A stretch of 64,000 bases of DNA, taken from positions 92,981 to 156,980 of the forward strand of contig CANLRB010000011.1 of the NCBI GenBank assembly GCA_947493455.1, read 5' to 3'. Of this stretch, positions 1 to 8,017 are shown in pieces; position 1 is the first letter of the stretch; each line of letters opens with the position of its first letter. Position numbers and translations under genes: made by a program. Source of the stretch: an uncultured Pseudoalteromonas sp. (GTDB taxonomy: Bacteria; Pseudomonadota; Gammaproteobacteria; Enterobacterales; Alteromonadaceae). The notes beneath the pieces were generated by a model. It saw nothing but the letters and a program-made list of their open reading frames with translations, searched no databases and had not been told where the DNA came from.

Positions 1-522
1 GTATTGCATTGGTTCGGGTGCGTATGAATAAAAATGACCAAATCCTCCCCCTAAGATAGGTGCACTGCCCATTTGCCAAAACAGCCAGTTTAGGCATTCT
101 GTGCGTTTATGAGAGTCGAACGGTATAAAGGCATCAAATTTTTCTGCAAGATGCAATAAAATAGAACCTGATTCAAAAACTCGCACCTCCGTATCTGACG
201 AGCAATCGAGTAAGGCAGGAATTTTTGAATTTGGGTTAATCGCTACAAACTCATCACCAAATTGGTCAAGTTCCATAATGTCTATGACATAGGCATCGTA
301 TTGTGCGGTGTCAAATCCAGCCGCTAATAACTCTTCAAATAACATAGTCACTTTAACGCCATTTGGCGTTGCAAGTGAATAGAGTTGAAACGGGTGTTTT
401 CCTCTGGGTAATGATTTTTCAAAGCGGCTGCCTGCCGAAGGCTGATTAATATTGGAAAACTTCCCACCGTTTCCTGCCTGCCATTGCCAAACGCGCGGTA
501 CTTGATATGATTCAGTAGACAT
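1..522 (-). CDS. yghU: YghU-type glutathione transferase, C-terminus cut by window edge
   Basis: The 174 visible residues begin MSTESYQVPRVWQW and carry the long N-terminal extension typical of YghU (SRFEKSLPRGKHPFQLYS) followed by a thioredoxin-fold GST domain. The segments NPNSKIPALLD, FESGSILLHLAEKF and QMGSAPILGGGFGHF are family hallmarks. YghU enzymes are cytosolic glutathione- or disulfide-bond reductases that bind glutathione or GSSG. The start at 522 is chosen because AGGTG lies just upstream on the minus strand. The helical C-terminal domain lies outside the window. Assignment to the YghU/YfcG branch is from recalled motifs; the precise substrate is unknown. Confidence 0.8.
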   Translation of the reverse strand, partial: MSTESYQVPRVWQWQAGNGGKFSNINQPSAGSRFEKSLPRGKHPFQLYSLATPNGVKVTMLFEELLAAGFDTAQYDAYVIDIMELDQFGDEFVAINPNSKIPALLDCSSDTEVRVFESGSILLHLAEKFDAFIPFDSHKRTECLNWLFWQMGSAPILGGGFGHFYSYAPEPMQY

Positions 523-643
523 AGTTCACCTTTAATTATTGAGCTATTTAAATATGAGAGCGAGTGAATCACTAATTTATTTCATTGTTAGTCAGTTTAG
601 TTGCAGATTTAATACCTAGGTTCATTTTTTGGGAGAGCATAGC

Positions 644-1555
644 GTGATTTTACGTATTGTTATTTTGGTAATTGCTTTATTTTATAACTCCTTAGTCTGT
701 GCTAAAGAAATTGCATTCAGCTTTGATGATGCGCCGCGCGCGGCAAATGGGTATTTTGATGGGCCGAACCGTGCTGCGAACTTGATTAAAGAATTAAACG
801 ACCATCAAATTAAGCAGGCCGCTTTTTTTGCCACGACGCAAAATATTAATTTGGAAGGTGCGCAGCGTTTACACGCGTATGCAAAAGCGGGTCATATTAT
901 TGCAAATCACACCCATACACACCCTGATATTAATAAGACGGCGCTTTCTGACTATATTAGCGAAATTAGTCAAGCAGACAAATTGTTGTCTCCTTATGCG
1001 ACATTTAAACCTTGGTTTCGTTTTCCGTATTTACGTGAAGGCGATACACTCGAAAAACGTGATGGCGTGCGCGCTTTTTTATCTGACAAAGGCTACTTTA
1101 ATGCCTATATCACACTTAATAACTATGATTGGCATCTAGAAAGCTTGTTTCAAAATGCGCTAAAGCAAAAAAAGAAAATTGATATGGAAAAACTCAAAGC
1201 GCTATACGTTGATGTGATTATGCAGGGCATTAATTACTACGATGAATTAGCGGTGAGTTATTTAAAACGATCGCCAAAACATATTTTATTGCTTCATGAA
1301 ACGGATTTAAATGCATTGTTTGTTGGCGAACTCGCCAATACATTGCGCGCCAATGGGTGGCGTATTATTGATATTGAAACGGCTTATCAAGATGATATTG
1401 CAACGTATTCAACCCAGTCTGTAATGAAATACAACCCTGGGCGCATTGGCGAAATAGCAAAAGATAACGGTCAAAAAAAGCAATTGTGGCATCGCTCAAT
1501 GAATACCGACTATTTGGATTCGCGATTTGAAAAAGAAGTGATAGTTACTGAATAG
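644..1555 (+). CDS. Exported polysaccharide deacetylase (NodB fold)
   Basis: About 303 residues. The start is taken as GTG at 644, with GGGAGAG seven bases upstream, rather than an in-frame TTG at 629. This gives a clean signal peptide (VILRIVILVIALFYNSLVCA) cut before KEIAFSFDD. Deacetylase motifs are visible: the FSFDDAP metal/base motif near residue 24, the NHTHTHPD zinc histidines near 90, and RFPYLREG near 130. The C-terminal half has ILLLHETD, typical of motif 5. Members remove N- or O-acetyl groups from polysaccharides such as chitin or peptidoglycan in the periplasm. It stands alone, so the substrate cannot be deduced. Confidence 0.82.
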   Translation: MILRIVILVIALFYNSLVCAKEIAFSFDDAPRAANGYFDGPNRAANLIKELNDHQIKQAAFFATTQNINLEGAQRLHAYAKAGHIIANHTHTHPDINKTALSDYISEISQADKLLSPYATFKPWFRFPYLREGDTLEKRDGVRAFLSDKGYFNAYITLNNYDWHLESLFQNALKQKKKIDMEKLKALYVDVIMQGINYYDELAVSYLKRSPKHILLLHETDLNALFVGELANTLRANGWRIIDIETAYQDDIATYSTQSVMKYNPGRIGEIAKDNGQKKQLWHRSMNTDYLDSRFEKEVIVTE

Positions 1556-1666
1556 TTGATATCTTAGGTGGCGCGCTTTCTACAAATAATTACCTTTTCT
1601 TACAGTCCTAGCCAAACATAACTCATACACTCAAAGTATCGAAATTGGAGATAGTAGGAGGCGGGT

Positions 1667-2239
1667 ATGCGCCAGAGAGTATTGATGGTGATGCTAATGT
1701 TGTTCTCGGCAACAAGTGCGGCAAGTCACGGTAAGTTTAATTTTTTCGCTAAATCTGAATGGGCAAACGATAGTGAAATAGCGGGGGCGGGCATCGAATT
1801 TATTGGTAAAAACCCTCGCACCCATTTTGGCTTTGGTGTGAGCGCTTCGTTATCACACGCAGAGGTACTAACAAAATCGCATTATTATGAAGATTTTTTA
1901 ACGCTCGATACAGGCGTTAAGTTTGGCTATTTTTCTGATTTATTTGTCTATGGTGAATTTGGTGTCGACATGTTTGAATTAGTATTTAAAGATGCCCGCG
2001 ATGATCATCATTATCACTACTATGACGACGAAGGCAGATATCATGAGCACTATGTTTCACACAATGATGAGCTCGATGCATATGTGGGTGTAGGTATTGG
2101 AATTAAACTCGAACACCTCGAAGTGTCGGCTTTTTCACGTTATCGTCAAATTGATGCGCGAAATTGGGAGGTCCATGATAATGTATTTTCTGGCGTCAAA
2201 GTATCATTGAGTTTTGATACCAATAAATTTAACCAATAA
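1667..2239 (+). CDS. Exported beta-barrel-like protein with His/Asp-rich loop, function unknown
   Basis: 190 residues with a signal peptide (MRQRVLMVMLMLFSATSAA). The mature part alternates hydrophobic and polar residues in beta-strand patterns (GAGIEFIG, HFGFGVSASLSH, VGVGIGIKL, SGVKVSLSF), as in small outer-membrane or porin-like barrels. Residues about 105-125 form a loop very rich in His, Asp and Tyr (DDHHYHYYDDEG) that could bind a metal. A strong Shine-Dalgarno (TAGGAGG) precedes the ATG. I do not recognise a named family. The outer-membrane location is inferred from strand pattern only. Confidence 0.7.
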   Translation: MRQRVLMVMLMLFSATSAASHGKFNFFAKSEWANDSEIAGAGIEFIGKNPRTHFGFGVSASLSHAEVLTKSHYYEDFLTLDTGVKFGYFSDLFVYGEFGVDMFELVFKDARDDHHYHYYDDEGRYHEHYVSHNDELDAYVGVGIGIKLEHLEVSAFSRYRQIDARNWEVHDNVFSGVKVSLSFDTNKFNQ

Positions 2240-2240
2240 T

Positions 2241-2270
2241 AAATGCCAGTCTAGAGGACTGGCATTTATT
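2241..2270. terminator. Bidirectional intrinsic terminator
   Basis: An 11-bp perfect stem, AAATGCCAGTC / GACTGGCATTT with loop TAGAG, is followed by ATTTTAAG. It lies between two convergent genes, so it can serve both. Confidence 0.8.
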
Positions 2271-2282
2271 TTAAGTTTTTTA

Positions 2283-4379
2283 TTACCAAATGCGAACACG
2301 TTGGTCTTCAGGTAAATACAACTTATCACCTGGTTTTACGTCAAACGCTTTGTACCATGCATCGTGGTTACGCGGAGCCAATGCTCTAAAGCGACCTGGT
2401 GCGTGGGTACCTGCACGCAACTGACTTAGCATACTCTGTTCAGTACGTTTTTCTTTCCATACTTGTGCCCATGCAAGGAAGAAACGTTGATCGCCAGTTA
2501 AACCGTCAATAATCGGTGCTTCTTTACCATTTAGGCTTAGTTTGTAGGCGTGGTAAGCCATTGCGATACCGCCAACATCACCGATGTTTTCGCCTAAGCT
2601 ATTACGACCATTTACAAAGTTATCAGGAATCGGCTCGTACTTGCTGTACTGCTCTGCCAGTTTGTCTGCTTTAGCATCAAAGGCTGCGCGATCGGCATCT
2701 GTCCACCAGTTGCGTTGAATACCATTGGCATCAGATTTTGAGCCTTGGTCATCAAAGCCGTGACCCATTTCATGACCGATAACAGCACCGATACCGCCGT
2801 AGTTTACGGCCGGGTCCGCATTTGGATCGAAAAATGGCGGTTGTAGTATTGCAGCTGGGAAAACAATTTCATTAAATGAACTATTGTAATAGGCGTTAAC
2901 ACGCTGTGGTGCCATGCCCCAACGGTTTCGGTCGGTTTTCTTTAACTCTTGCTCGACGCTGTCTGCTCTAAAGAATTGACGAATATTTTGAATGTTACCG
3001 ACTAAATCATTATTTTTCAGGGTTAGTCCGTCAAACTCTTGCCATACGTCAGGGTAACCAATTTTTGGATTGAAGGCTGCGAGTTTTGCACGAGCGTTTA
3101 CTTTTGTTTCTGTGCCCATCCAATCAAGATTGTCGATACGTTCGCCAAGTGCGGTACGTAAGTTTTCAACTAGCTCAGCCATTTGTTGTTTTGACGATTC
3201 TGGGAAATAACGTTTTACGTAAACTTTACCAATTGCAAAACCGAGCGACTGAGTGCCTGACATTTGTGCGATAGCGCGTTTCCAGCGCGGTCTTGGTTCT
3301 TGTTGACCGCTGAGCTCAGTACCGTGGAAGGCAAAGTTAGCATTGTAGATATCTTCAGACAGCAAGCTCGCATTACCGCTAATCGCGTGGTATGTTAGGT
3401 AGTCTTTCCAAGTATTGATATCTTCACCATTTAATAGCGCGATCATCGCTTTGATCGGCTCAGGTTGAGACATATTTAACTGTGGAACTTGATATCCTGT
3501 CTGCTCAAAGTAAAGGTCCCAATTAAACCCTGGGTATTCTTTGGCAAGATCTGCGCGCTTAATTTGATTGAGTGTCAAGTCGCGGTTACGGCGTTTTTCG
3601 CGCGGCCAATGACCTTGTGCAATTTTAGTTTCAAGGGCTAATATGGCTTTAGCGCGCTCAGTTGAATTTTCAGTGCCTGCAAAGTCAAGCATCTGAGCTA
3701 TGTGAGCCACATACGCATCACGTGTTTTTGCGAATCGCTCGCTGTCGACTAAATAGTATGAACGATCAGGTAATCCTAGACCGCCTGCGCCCATCGACAT
3801 TTCATATTTATTTGGGTCTAAACGGTTAAACCACATGCCTCCACCGAGCGGCGCATTAACACCGCTTAACCAATTTTTACCAAAAATTGCTGTAAGGTCA
3901 TCGGTTGTTTTTGCTGCTTTGATTTGGTCAAGCACAGGCTGAATTGGTGAAATACCGAGTTTATTGATTGTGTCAGTATCCATAAAGGCATGATAAAAAT
4001 TAGCAATCAATTGTTCTTCGAAGTTTAAATCAGTGCGGCTGGTGATGTCGTCGATAATTTCTTTTACTTGTTTTTCACTGCGCTCAGCAAGGCCTGTAAA
4101 CGCACCATATCGCGTTTTATCTGCAGGCATTACGTAGTTGTCATACCAAGTACCGCTGGCATACATAAAGAAATCATCGCCTGGTTTAACGGCTTCGTTA
4201 CGAGCGCTTAAATCAACACCAAATGTACCAAGTTCGGCTTTGCCTTTTTCGGCAACAGCAGGTGCCACGGTAGGTTTTTTTTGTTCTACTTTTGCTGTGA
4301 CTTCTTTCTCACTATTTGAATCACCGCAACCTGCTAAAAAGGCAGTTGCTAATGCAATTGAGATAAGAGACTTTTTCAT
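2283..4379 (-). CDS. M13-family (neprilysin/PepO-like) metallopeptidase lipoprotein
   Basis: 698 residues. The N-terminus MKKSLISIALATAFLAGCG is a lipoprotein signal with lipobox LAGC. The long helical peptidase M13 N-domain is followed by the catalytic domain: NAYYNSSFNEIVFPAAILQ, the zinc motif HEMGH near residues 536-540, and GENIGDVGG near 595, which supplies the third zinc ligand (Glu) and a catalytic Asp. The C-terminus RVRIW fits the conserved terminal Trp. Length is normal for the family (about 680-750). These are zinc oligopeptidases; this one is likely periplasmic and membrane-anchored, and would process peptides arriving from outside. It is monocistronic. Confidence 0.9.
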   Translation of the reverse strand: MKKSLISIALATAFLAGCGDSNSEKEVTAKVEQKKPTVAPAVAEKGKAELGTFGVDLSARNEAVKPGDDFFMYASGTWYDNYVMPADKTRYGAFTGLAERSEKQVKEIIDDITSRTDLNFEEQLIANFYHAFMDTDTINKLGISPIQPVLDQIKAAKTTDDLTAIFGKNWLSGVNAPLGGGMWFNRLDPNKYEMSMGAGGLGLPDRSYYLVDSERFAKTRDAYVAHIAQMLDFAGTENSTERAKAILALETKIAQGHWPREKRRNRDLTLNQIKRADLAKEYPGFNWDLYFEQTGYQVPQLNMSQPEPIKAMIALLNGEDINTWKDYLTYHAISGNASLLSEDIYNANFAFHGTELSGQQEPRPRWKRAIAQMSGTQSLGFAIGKVYVKRYFPESSKQQMAELVENLRTALGERIDNLDWMGTETKVNARAKLAAFNPKIGYPDVWQEFDGLTLKNNDLVGNIQNIRQFFRADSVEQELKKTDRNRWGMAPQRVNAYYNSSFNEIVFPAAILQPPFFDPNADPAVNYGGIGAVIGHEMGHGFDDQGSKSDANGIQRNWWTDADRAAFDAKADKLAEQYSKYEPIPDNFVNGRNSLGENIGDVGGIAMAYHAYKLSLNGKEAPIIDGLTGDQRFFLAWAQVWKEKRTEQSMLSQLRAGTHAPGRFRALAPRNHDAWYKAFDVKPGDKLYLPEDQRVRIW

Positions 4380-4584
4380 CGCATATTTCCCTTGTTGTTT
4401 TTGATACTACGCTTTTTAATTATCTAAAGCGTTTTTTGTTCACTAGCATAATACAGCTAGGTATATAGTTGGTGTCAACATAAGTTAGATGAAGTTGCGG
4501 ATATTTGGGTTTAAACCTTTCACTTATTGTGTGCGTCTAACTATAAATAGATAGAAAACGCGAGTCCAAAACAAGGAAAATCAA

Positions 4585-5247
4585 ATGAAACGTTTGTTAT
4601 TACTTTCTCTCATTGCGGTTGCGACATTTTCAAGTGCGCATAATCATGAGAAAGACTTTATTGAAAGTAAAACATTGAATCTACCTGTTAAAGGCATTAG
4701 TTCATTTACCATAAAAGCGGGTGCGGGTAGTTTGGAATTGATAGGTGACGATACGCAGCAAATAAGTGTGGTGGCTGATATTTATCAAAAGAATACTTCA
4801 CAGCCTTATTGTTTGTCGCTCGATGAAAATAACAATGAGGCGCTACTAAGCGCGAATACTTGTCACGATGATAATGAAACACAAATTAACTTAAAAGTGA
4901 CACTGCCGCGAGAATTAGTTTCAACCATCTATGATTCATCAGGTAGTATTAAAGCCGAGAATACGAGTATTTCTGTGATAGAAGATACATCCGGTTCTAT
5001 TTCAGTGATGAATAACGGCGTTAGTTTGCGCATAGAGGACGGTTCTGGAAAAATTGATATTGAAAACGTGACAGGCGATCTTGCAATTATCGATGGCTCT
5101 GGCGCGATTATTGTTAACCAAGTGACAGGTGACGTCACGGTGAATGATGGTTCAGGTAGTATTTCTGTCGATAATGCGCGCAGTTTTAAATTGATTGACG
5201 ATGGCTCAGGTCAAGTGCGTTTGAATAATGTGAAGTCACAACACTAA
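4585..5247 (+). CDS. Exported DUF4097-like repeat protein
   Basis: 220 residues with a signal peptide (MKRLLLLSLIAVATFSSA). The domain resembles DUF4097 / putative auto-transporter-adhesin head-like beta-helix proteins. About six copies of a D-x-SG-x-I-x-V rung occur roughly every 19-20 residues (DSSGSIKAE, DTSGSISVM, DGSGKIDIE, DGSGAIIVN, DGSGSISVD, DGSGQVRLN). This pattern suggests a right-handed beta-solenoid. The function in this family is not established. AAGGAAAA lies upstream of the ATG. It is followed by a good terminator, so it is likely transcribed alone. Confidence 0.78.
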   Translation: MKRLLLLSLIAVATFSSAHNHEKDFIESKTLNLPVKGISSFTIKAGAGSLELIGDDTQQISVVADIYQKNTSQPYCLSLDENNNEALLSANTCHDDNETQINLKVTLPRELVSTIYDSSGSIKAENTSISVIEDTSGSISVMNNGVSLRIEDGSGKIDIENVTGDLAIIDGSGAIIVNQVTGDVTVNDGSGSISVDNARSFKLIDDGSGQVRLNNVKSQH

Positions 5248-5260
5248 AAAAACTGAGCAG

Positions 5261-5285
5261 GAGCCGGTTTTTTTCGGCTCTTTAT
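5261..5285 (+). terminator. Intrinsic terminator
   Basis: GAGCCG / CGGCTC stem with a T-rich loop, followed by TTTAT, 13 bases after the stop of the upstream gene. Confidence 0.7.
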
Positions 5286-5387
5286 ACTTAACTCGCGGTT
5301 ATATAAGTTATTTTTTGCTATACTTTATTCAAATTAATGAAATAAGAAGTAAAAAACAGATAAAACAGCGAGGAGACATTATCACGC

Positions 5388-6746
5388 GTGAAAGCCATTA
5401 AATTAAATCAAGATGAAAACCTATCGTTCAAAATTAGTTATCAATTACTACCAAAAGATACGCAACGTATCGACCTCTATTTTTCGCTACCTGTTGAGAT
5501 GGGTATCAACACGAGTACGCTCAGTGAAGAGGACTATTTTCACTCAAGTGTCAAAAATCACAGTGCTTACTATAGCGAACAACTCCATTTACCGTTAGTG
5601 CGAAGCCGTTTTATTAGCCAAAATAAAGGGGAACAAACGGATTATCGCTTGAATTTAAATTTATACTCGTACCAAATTCGCATTGCCCTCGATGCAGATA
5701 TTAAACAGGCGTTAAAGTTAAAAGAAGCAGAAGATTTTTACCCTATGGTAACCGAGCTGGTGGAGCAATTTAATGTGCTGATTAAAAAGCTACGTCGATA
5801 TACGCCGCCAGATAAAAAGCTGAGTTCATTTTATGAGAATGCAGATAATTATCTTAGCTGGCACGCAGAACAAAGTTTTTTAAAACTACTCGCTAAAGGG
5901 CCTAAAAGCAGCGATTTTACCCAAGAGCGTGAACGTTTATTCAACTTTTGTCGTGAGGAAAATCAATATCGCGCGGACAAAAAATATAATTCGCAAGTGA
6001 CATTAGACGACCCGAATCGAATCACTAATAAAATGCGCTTGTTGCAGCGGTTAATTGAGTATGGCGTTGTATTTAAAAAACAAACTCGGCATCTCAATTT
6101 AAACTTACAACGCTTAGTGCGAGGTGGTGTGACAGCAGTGATTATGGCGTTTGTGATGCTATTGGTGCTTAACGCCAAATCTAATTTCGCTGAGATAACG
6201 GCGGCATTAATTGCGCTACTGGGTGTTATTTATGGTCTTCGCGAAATCTTTAAAGATGACTTAACGCGCATTATTTGGCGACGTATTCAAAAAGGGCGGC
6301 CAAAGTGGCGCAATATTTATACTCATAGTGTGACTGATAAACGAATACACAGCCAAACCCTTTGGTTTGAACACATTAAAAAAAGCGACTTGCCAAAACC
6401 TGTACACGCATTATTTCAGCAACGCCGTCAACAAAATAAACAAGCTGCGCATCTTCTTCATTTTCGTTGCGATGCCAAAGTGTTAGTAAAAGAATACTTG
6501 CCAGGCTACGATGAAATACAGCAGCAAATTTACTTTAATTTAACGCCGTTTGTACGCTTTTTGAAAAAAGGCGCAGGGCGCTTATATAGTTTAGACGGGC
6601 AAAAGGTATCAGGGCAGGGTGTTGAACGGCGTTACCAAATTAACCTTATTTTGAGCCATCAAAAAAACGGTGAGCCACAACTTCAGCGTTATAAAATAAC
6701 CCTCAACCGGTCGGAGATTGTTAACATAGAAGCCCTTGAGAGTTAG
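5388..6746 (+). CDS. Uncharacterised inner-membrane protein with two central TM helices
   Basis: 452 residues starting at GTG, supported by AGGAGA 11 bases upstream. The N-terminal ~240 residues are soluble and charged. There is a pair of hydrophobic helices near residues 248-285 (VTAVIMAFVMLLVLNA and ITAALIALLGVIYGL), then a basic cytosolic C-terminal part. The topology fits two flanking cytoplasmic domains. I recognise no catalytic motif. It reads like a conserved hypothetical; codon use resembles its neighbours. Function unknown. Confidence 0.75.
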   Translation: MKAIKLNQDENLSFKISYQLLPKDTQRIDLYFSLPVEMGINTSTLSEEDYFHSSVKNHSAYYSEQLHLPLVRSRFISQNKGEQTDYRLNLNLYSYQIRIALDADIKQALKLKEAEDFYPMVTELVEQFNVLIKKLRRYTPPDKKLSSFYENADNYLSWHAEQSFLKLLAKGPKSSDFTQERERLFNFCREENQYRADKKYNSQVTLDDPNRITNKMRLLQRLIEYGVVFKKQTRHLNLNLQRLVRGGVTAVIMAFVMLLVLNAKSNFAEITAALIALLGVIYGLREIFKDDLTRIIWRRIQKGRPKWRNIYTHSVTDKRIHSQTLWFEHIKKSDLPKPVHALFQQRRQQNKQAAHLLHFRCDAKVLVKEYLPGYDEIQQQIYFNLTPFVRFLKKGAGRLYSLDGQKVSGQGVERRYQINLILSHQKNGEPQLQRYKITLNRSEIVNIEALES

Positions 6747-6755
6747 GGGCTTTAA
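6730..6755. terminator. Possible terminator overlapping the gene end
   Basis: AAGCCC / GGGCTT stem spans the TAG stop of the plus-strand gene and runs into TTTAAA. It sits between convergent genes. The stem is short, so this is tentative. Confidence 0.4.
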
Positions 6756-7696
6756 ACTACATAATCGATTTGCTGCATGAGGCCCGCACTTCCTTGGTTG
6801 TCGATATAAAAGCCGGTTTGGCGAATTGCGCCTTGCAGCTTGTCGCCGGAGCGTAAATTCATTGGGGTCGCCACACTATCAAGTGCAATGGCGCCAATAT
6901 TTGCATCTGTTAAATCGATGATTTCGTCTTGGGTGGTGTTTTTCTGCCAGACTTTCAGTTTACTGAAAATGGCATCTTGTTCATCGATAAAACCGTTGCC
7001 ATCATCGTCGTACTGGGCCAGATCAGCAAAACCATTGCCACTTAACGCACCAAATAGTTCACTGCCGTCATCGATATGACCATTGTTATTTATATCCAGA
7101 GCAAGGTAACCATAGCCCTCTGCGAGCTTTGCAAATGACTCTTTTGTGCCGTCGGCATCAAGATCCAGCTGCATTTGTTCATTTGAGAGTTCGACAGCGC
7201 GATTGGTAAAACTAATTATAAGTGGGTCTTTCATTTCGACTGACTCAACACTGCGTTGATAACTGGTATATTCTTGGGCAAATTGCGATTTAAAACTAAA
7301 TGCGATGGACTCACCGCTGGCAGTTTGAATGTTTCCTGAAAGGGTGAGGTTATTTGACTGGGCTTCATGATAATAACGTTCGACTAATATTTGATTATTT
7401 GACGCTTGCTCAGTAGTTATGGGTGCCGCTTCTTCACTCACAGTGTTTAAACTTTCAGGTTCAAACCAATCGATTTCTTTGCCCGACAGTTTTTGCACTA
7501 ATAATTTTAAAATATACAAATGGGAATCTTTAATGCTTTCTAGGTCATCGAGGTGCGTTTCATCAAGCGGCTGTTGGTCTATATTTTGTAGTTGTTCTGA
7601 GGTCCCAGGAATTGATATTTCGCGGCGAAATTCAGCCCGTTCAATCTGACCATGGTAACTGTTTTCAAGCGCTATTTCCGCGTTTGCAATTTTCAT
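6752..7696 (-). CDS. EF-hand/dockerin-like calcium-binding protein, function unknown
   Basis: 314 residues. The start is placed at ATG 7696 (MKIANAEIALEN), preceded by AAAGGTTAG, not at an upstream in-frame ATG at 7798 which lacks a ribosome site. The second half has Asp-rich loops of EF-hand type: DLDADGTKE near residue 190, DINNNGHIDDGSELFG, and DDDGNGFIDEQD. The DINNNGHIDDGSELFG block also occurs in large hemolysin-type/RTX proteins (recalled). No signal peptide is visible. The protein may be a stand-alone relative of that conserved segment. Calcium binding is inferred from the loops. Confidence 0.75.
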   Translation of the reverse strand: MKIANAEIALENSYHGQIERAEFRREISIPGTSEQLQNIDQQPLDETHLDDLESIKDSHLYILKLLVQKLSGKEIDWFEPESLNTVSEEAAPITTEQASNNQILVERYYHEAQSNNLTLSGNIQTASGESIAFSFKSQFAQEYTSYQRSVESVEMKDPLIISFTNRAVELSNEQMQLDLDADGTKESFAKLAEGYGYLALDINNNGHIDDGSELFGALSGNGFADLAQYDDDGNGFIDEQDAIFSKLKVWQKNTTQDEIIDLTDANIGAIALDSVATPMNLRSGDKLQGAIRQTGFYIDNQGSAGLMQQIDYVV

Positions 7697-7807
7697 AACT
7701 AACCTTTGACATGGTTGTGCATAACAGCTTATCGGCGGGCCAAAATTTATATTAAGAATTTTGTTTAAAAAATACACATGAATTTGCCGTGACCACACAT
7801 TAAACGC

Positions 7808-7835
7808 TTTACTCTTTGTTGTATCTGGTTATACT
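7808..7835 (+). promoter_or_regulatory. Probable sigma-70 promoter of the rsgA transcript
   Basis: TTTACT (7808-7813) and TATACT (7830-7835) separated by 16 bases. A start near 7842 gives an untranslated leader of about 175 bases before rsgA. Confidence 0.5.
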
Positions 7836-7841
7836 CAGAAT

Positions 7842-8017
7842 CGTTTAAAATTGGTTAGGAGATGACAAATGATAGTAGTAAACCTAACCGGGTCTTTACG
7901 CTAGAAAATAGCATTAAACCCGGTACTTTTGCCGGGGCCATCAGATTTTTATGCGGTGATGAAAACGTTGCTGCAGTTGTGCCCCCTTACATTCGAATTT
8001 TTTCGTAAGGGTTTGCT
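7842..8017 (+). promoter_or_regulatory. Long structured 5' leader of rsgA with SD-sequestering hairpin
   Basis: Several helices can be drawn. ACCGGGT pairs with ACCCGGT and contains an inner GCTA / TAGC hairpin. GGGGC pairs with GCCCC and encloses a CATCA / TGATG hairpin. CCTTAC pairs with GTAAGG, which contains the rsgA Shine-Dalgarno (TAAGGG at 8006-8011). A strong AGGAG at 7857-7861 is spaced seven bases from an ATG at 7869 that opens an 11-codon leader ORF ending at 7904. I do not recognise a known riboswitch class. Regulation is inferred from structure only. Confidence 0.45.
7862..8008 (+). CDS. Possible 48-residue leader ORF upstream of rsgA
   Basis: An open frame of 49 codons runs from ATG 7862 (MTNDSSKPNRVFTLEN...) to TAA 8006-8008, inside the hairpin stem that hides the rsgA ribosome site and 9 bases before the rsgA ATG. 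The AGGAG motif abuts this ATG with zero spacing, which is poor. The same motif is ideally placed for the 7869 ATG in another frame. If the 48-codon frame is read, ribosomes would open the SD hairpin (translational coupling). It resembles no family I know and could be chance. Confidence 0.25.
   Translation: MTNDSSKPNRVFTLENSIKPGTFAGAIRFLCGDENVAAVVPPYIRIFS

Noticed and set aside
629-643. TTG start for the polysaccharide deacetylase
   Set aside because: It adds five residues before the signal peptide and overlaps the ribosome site of the GTG at 644.
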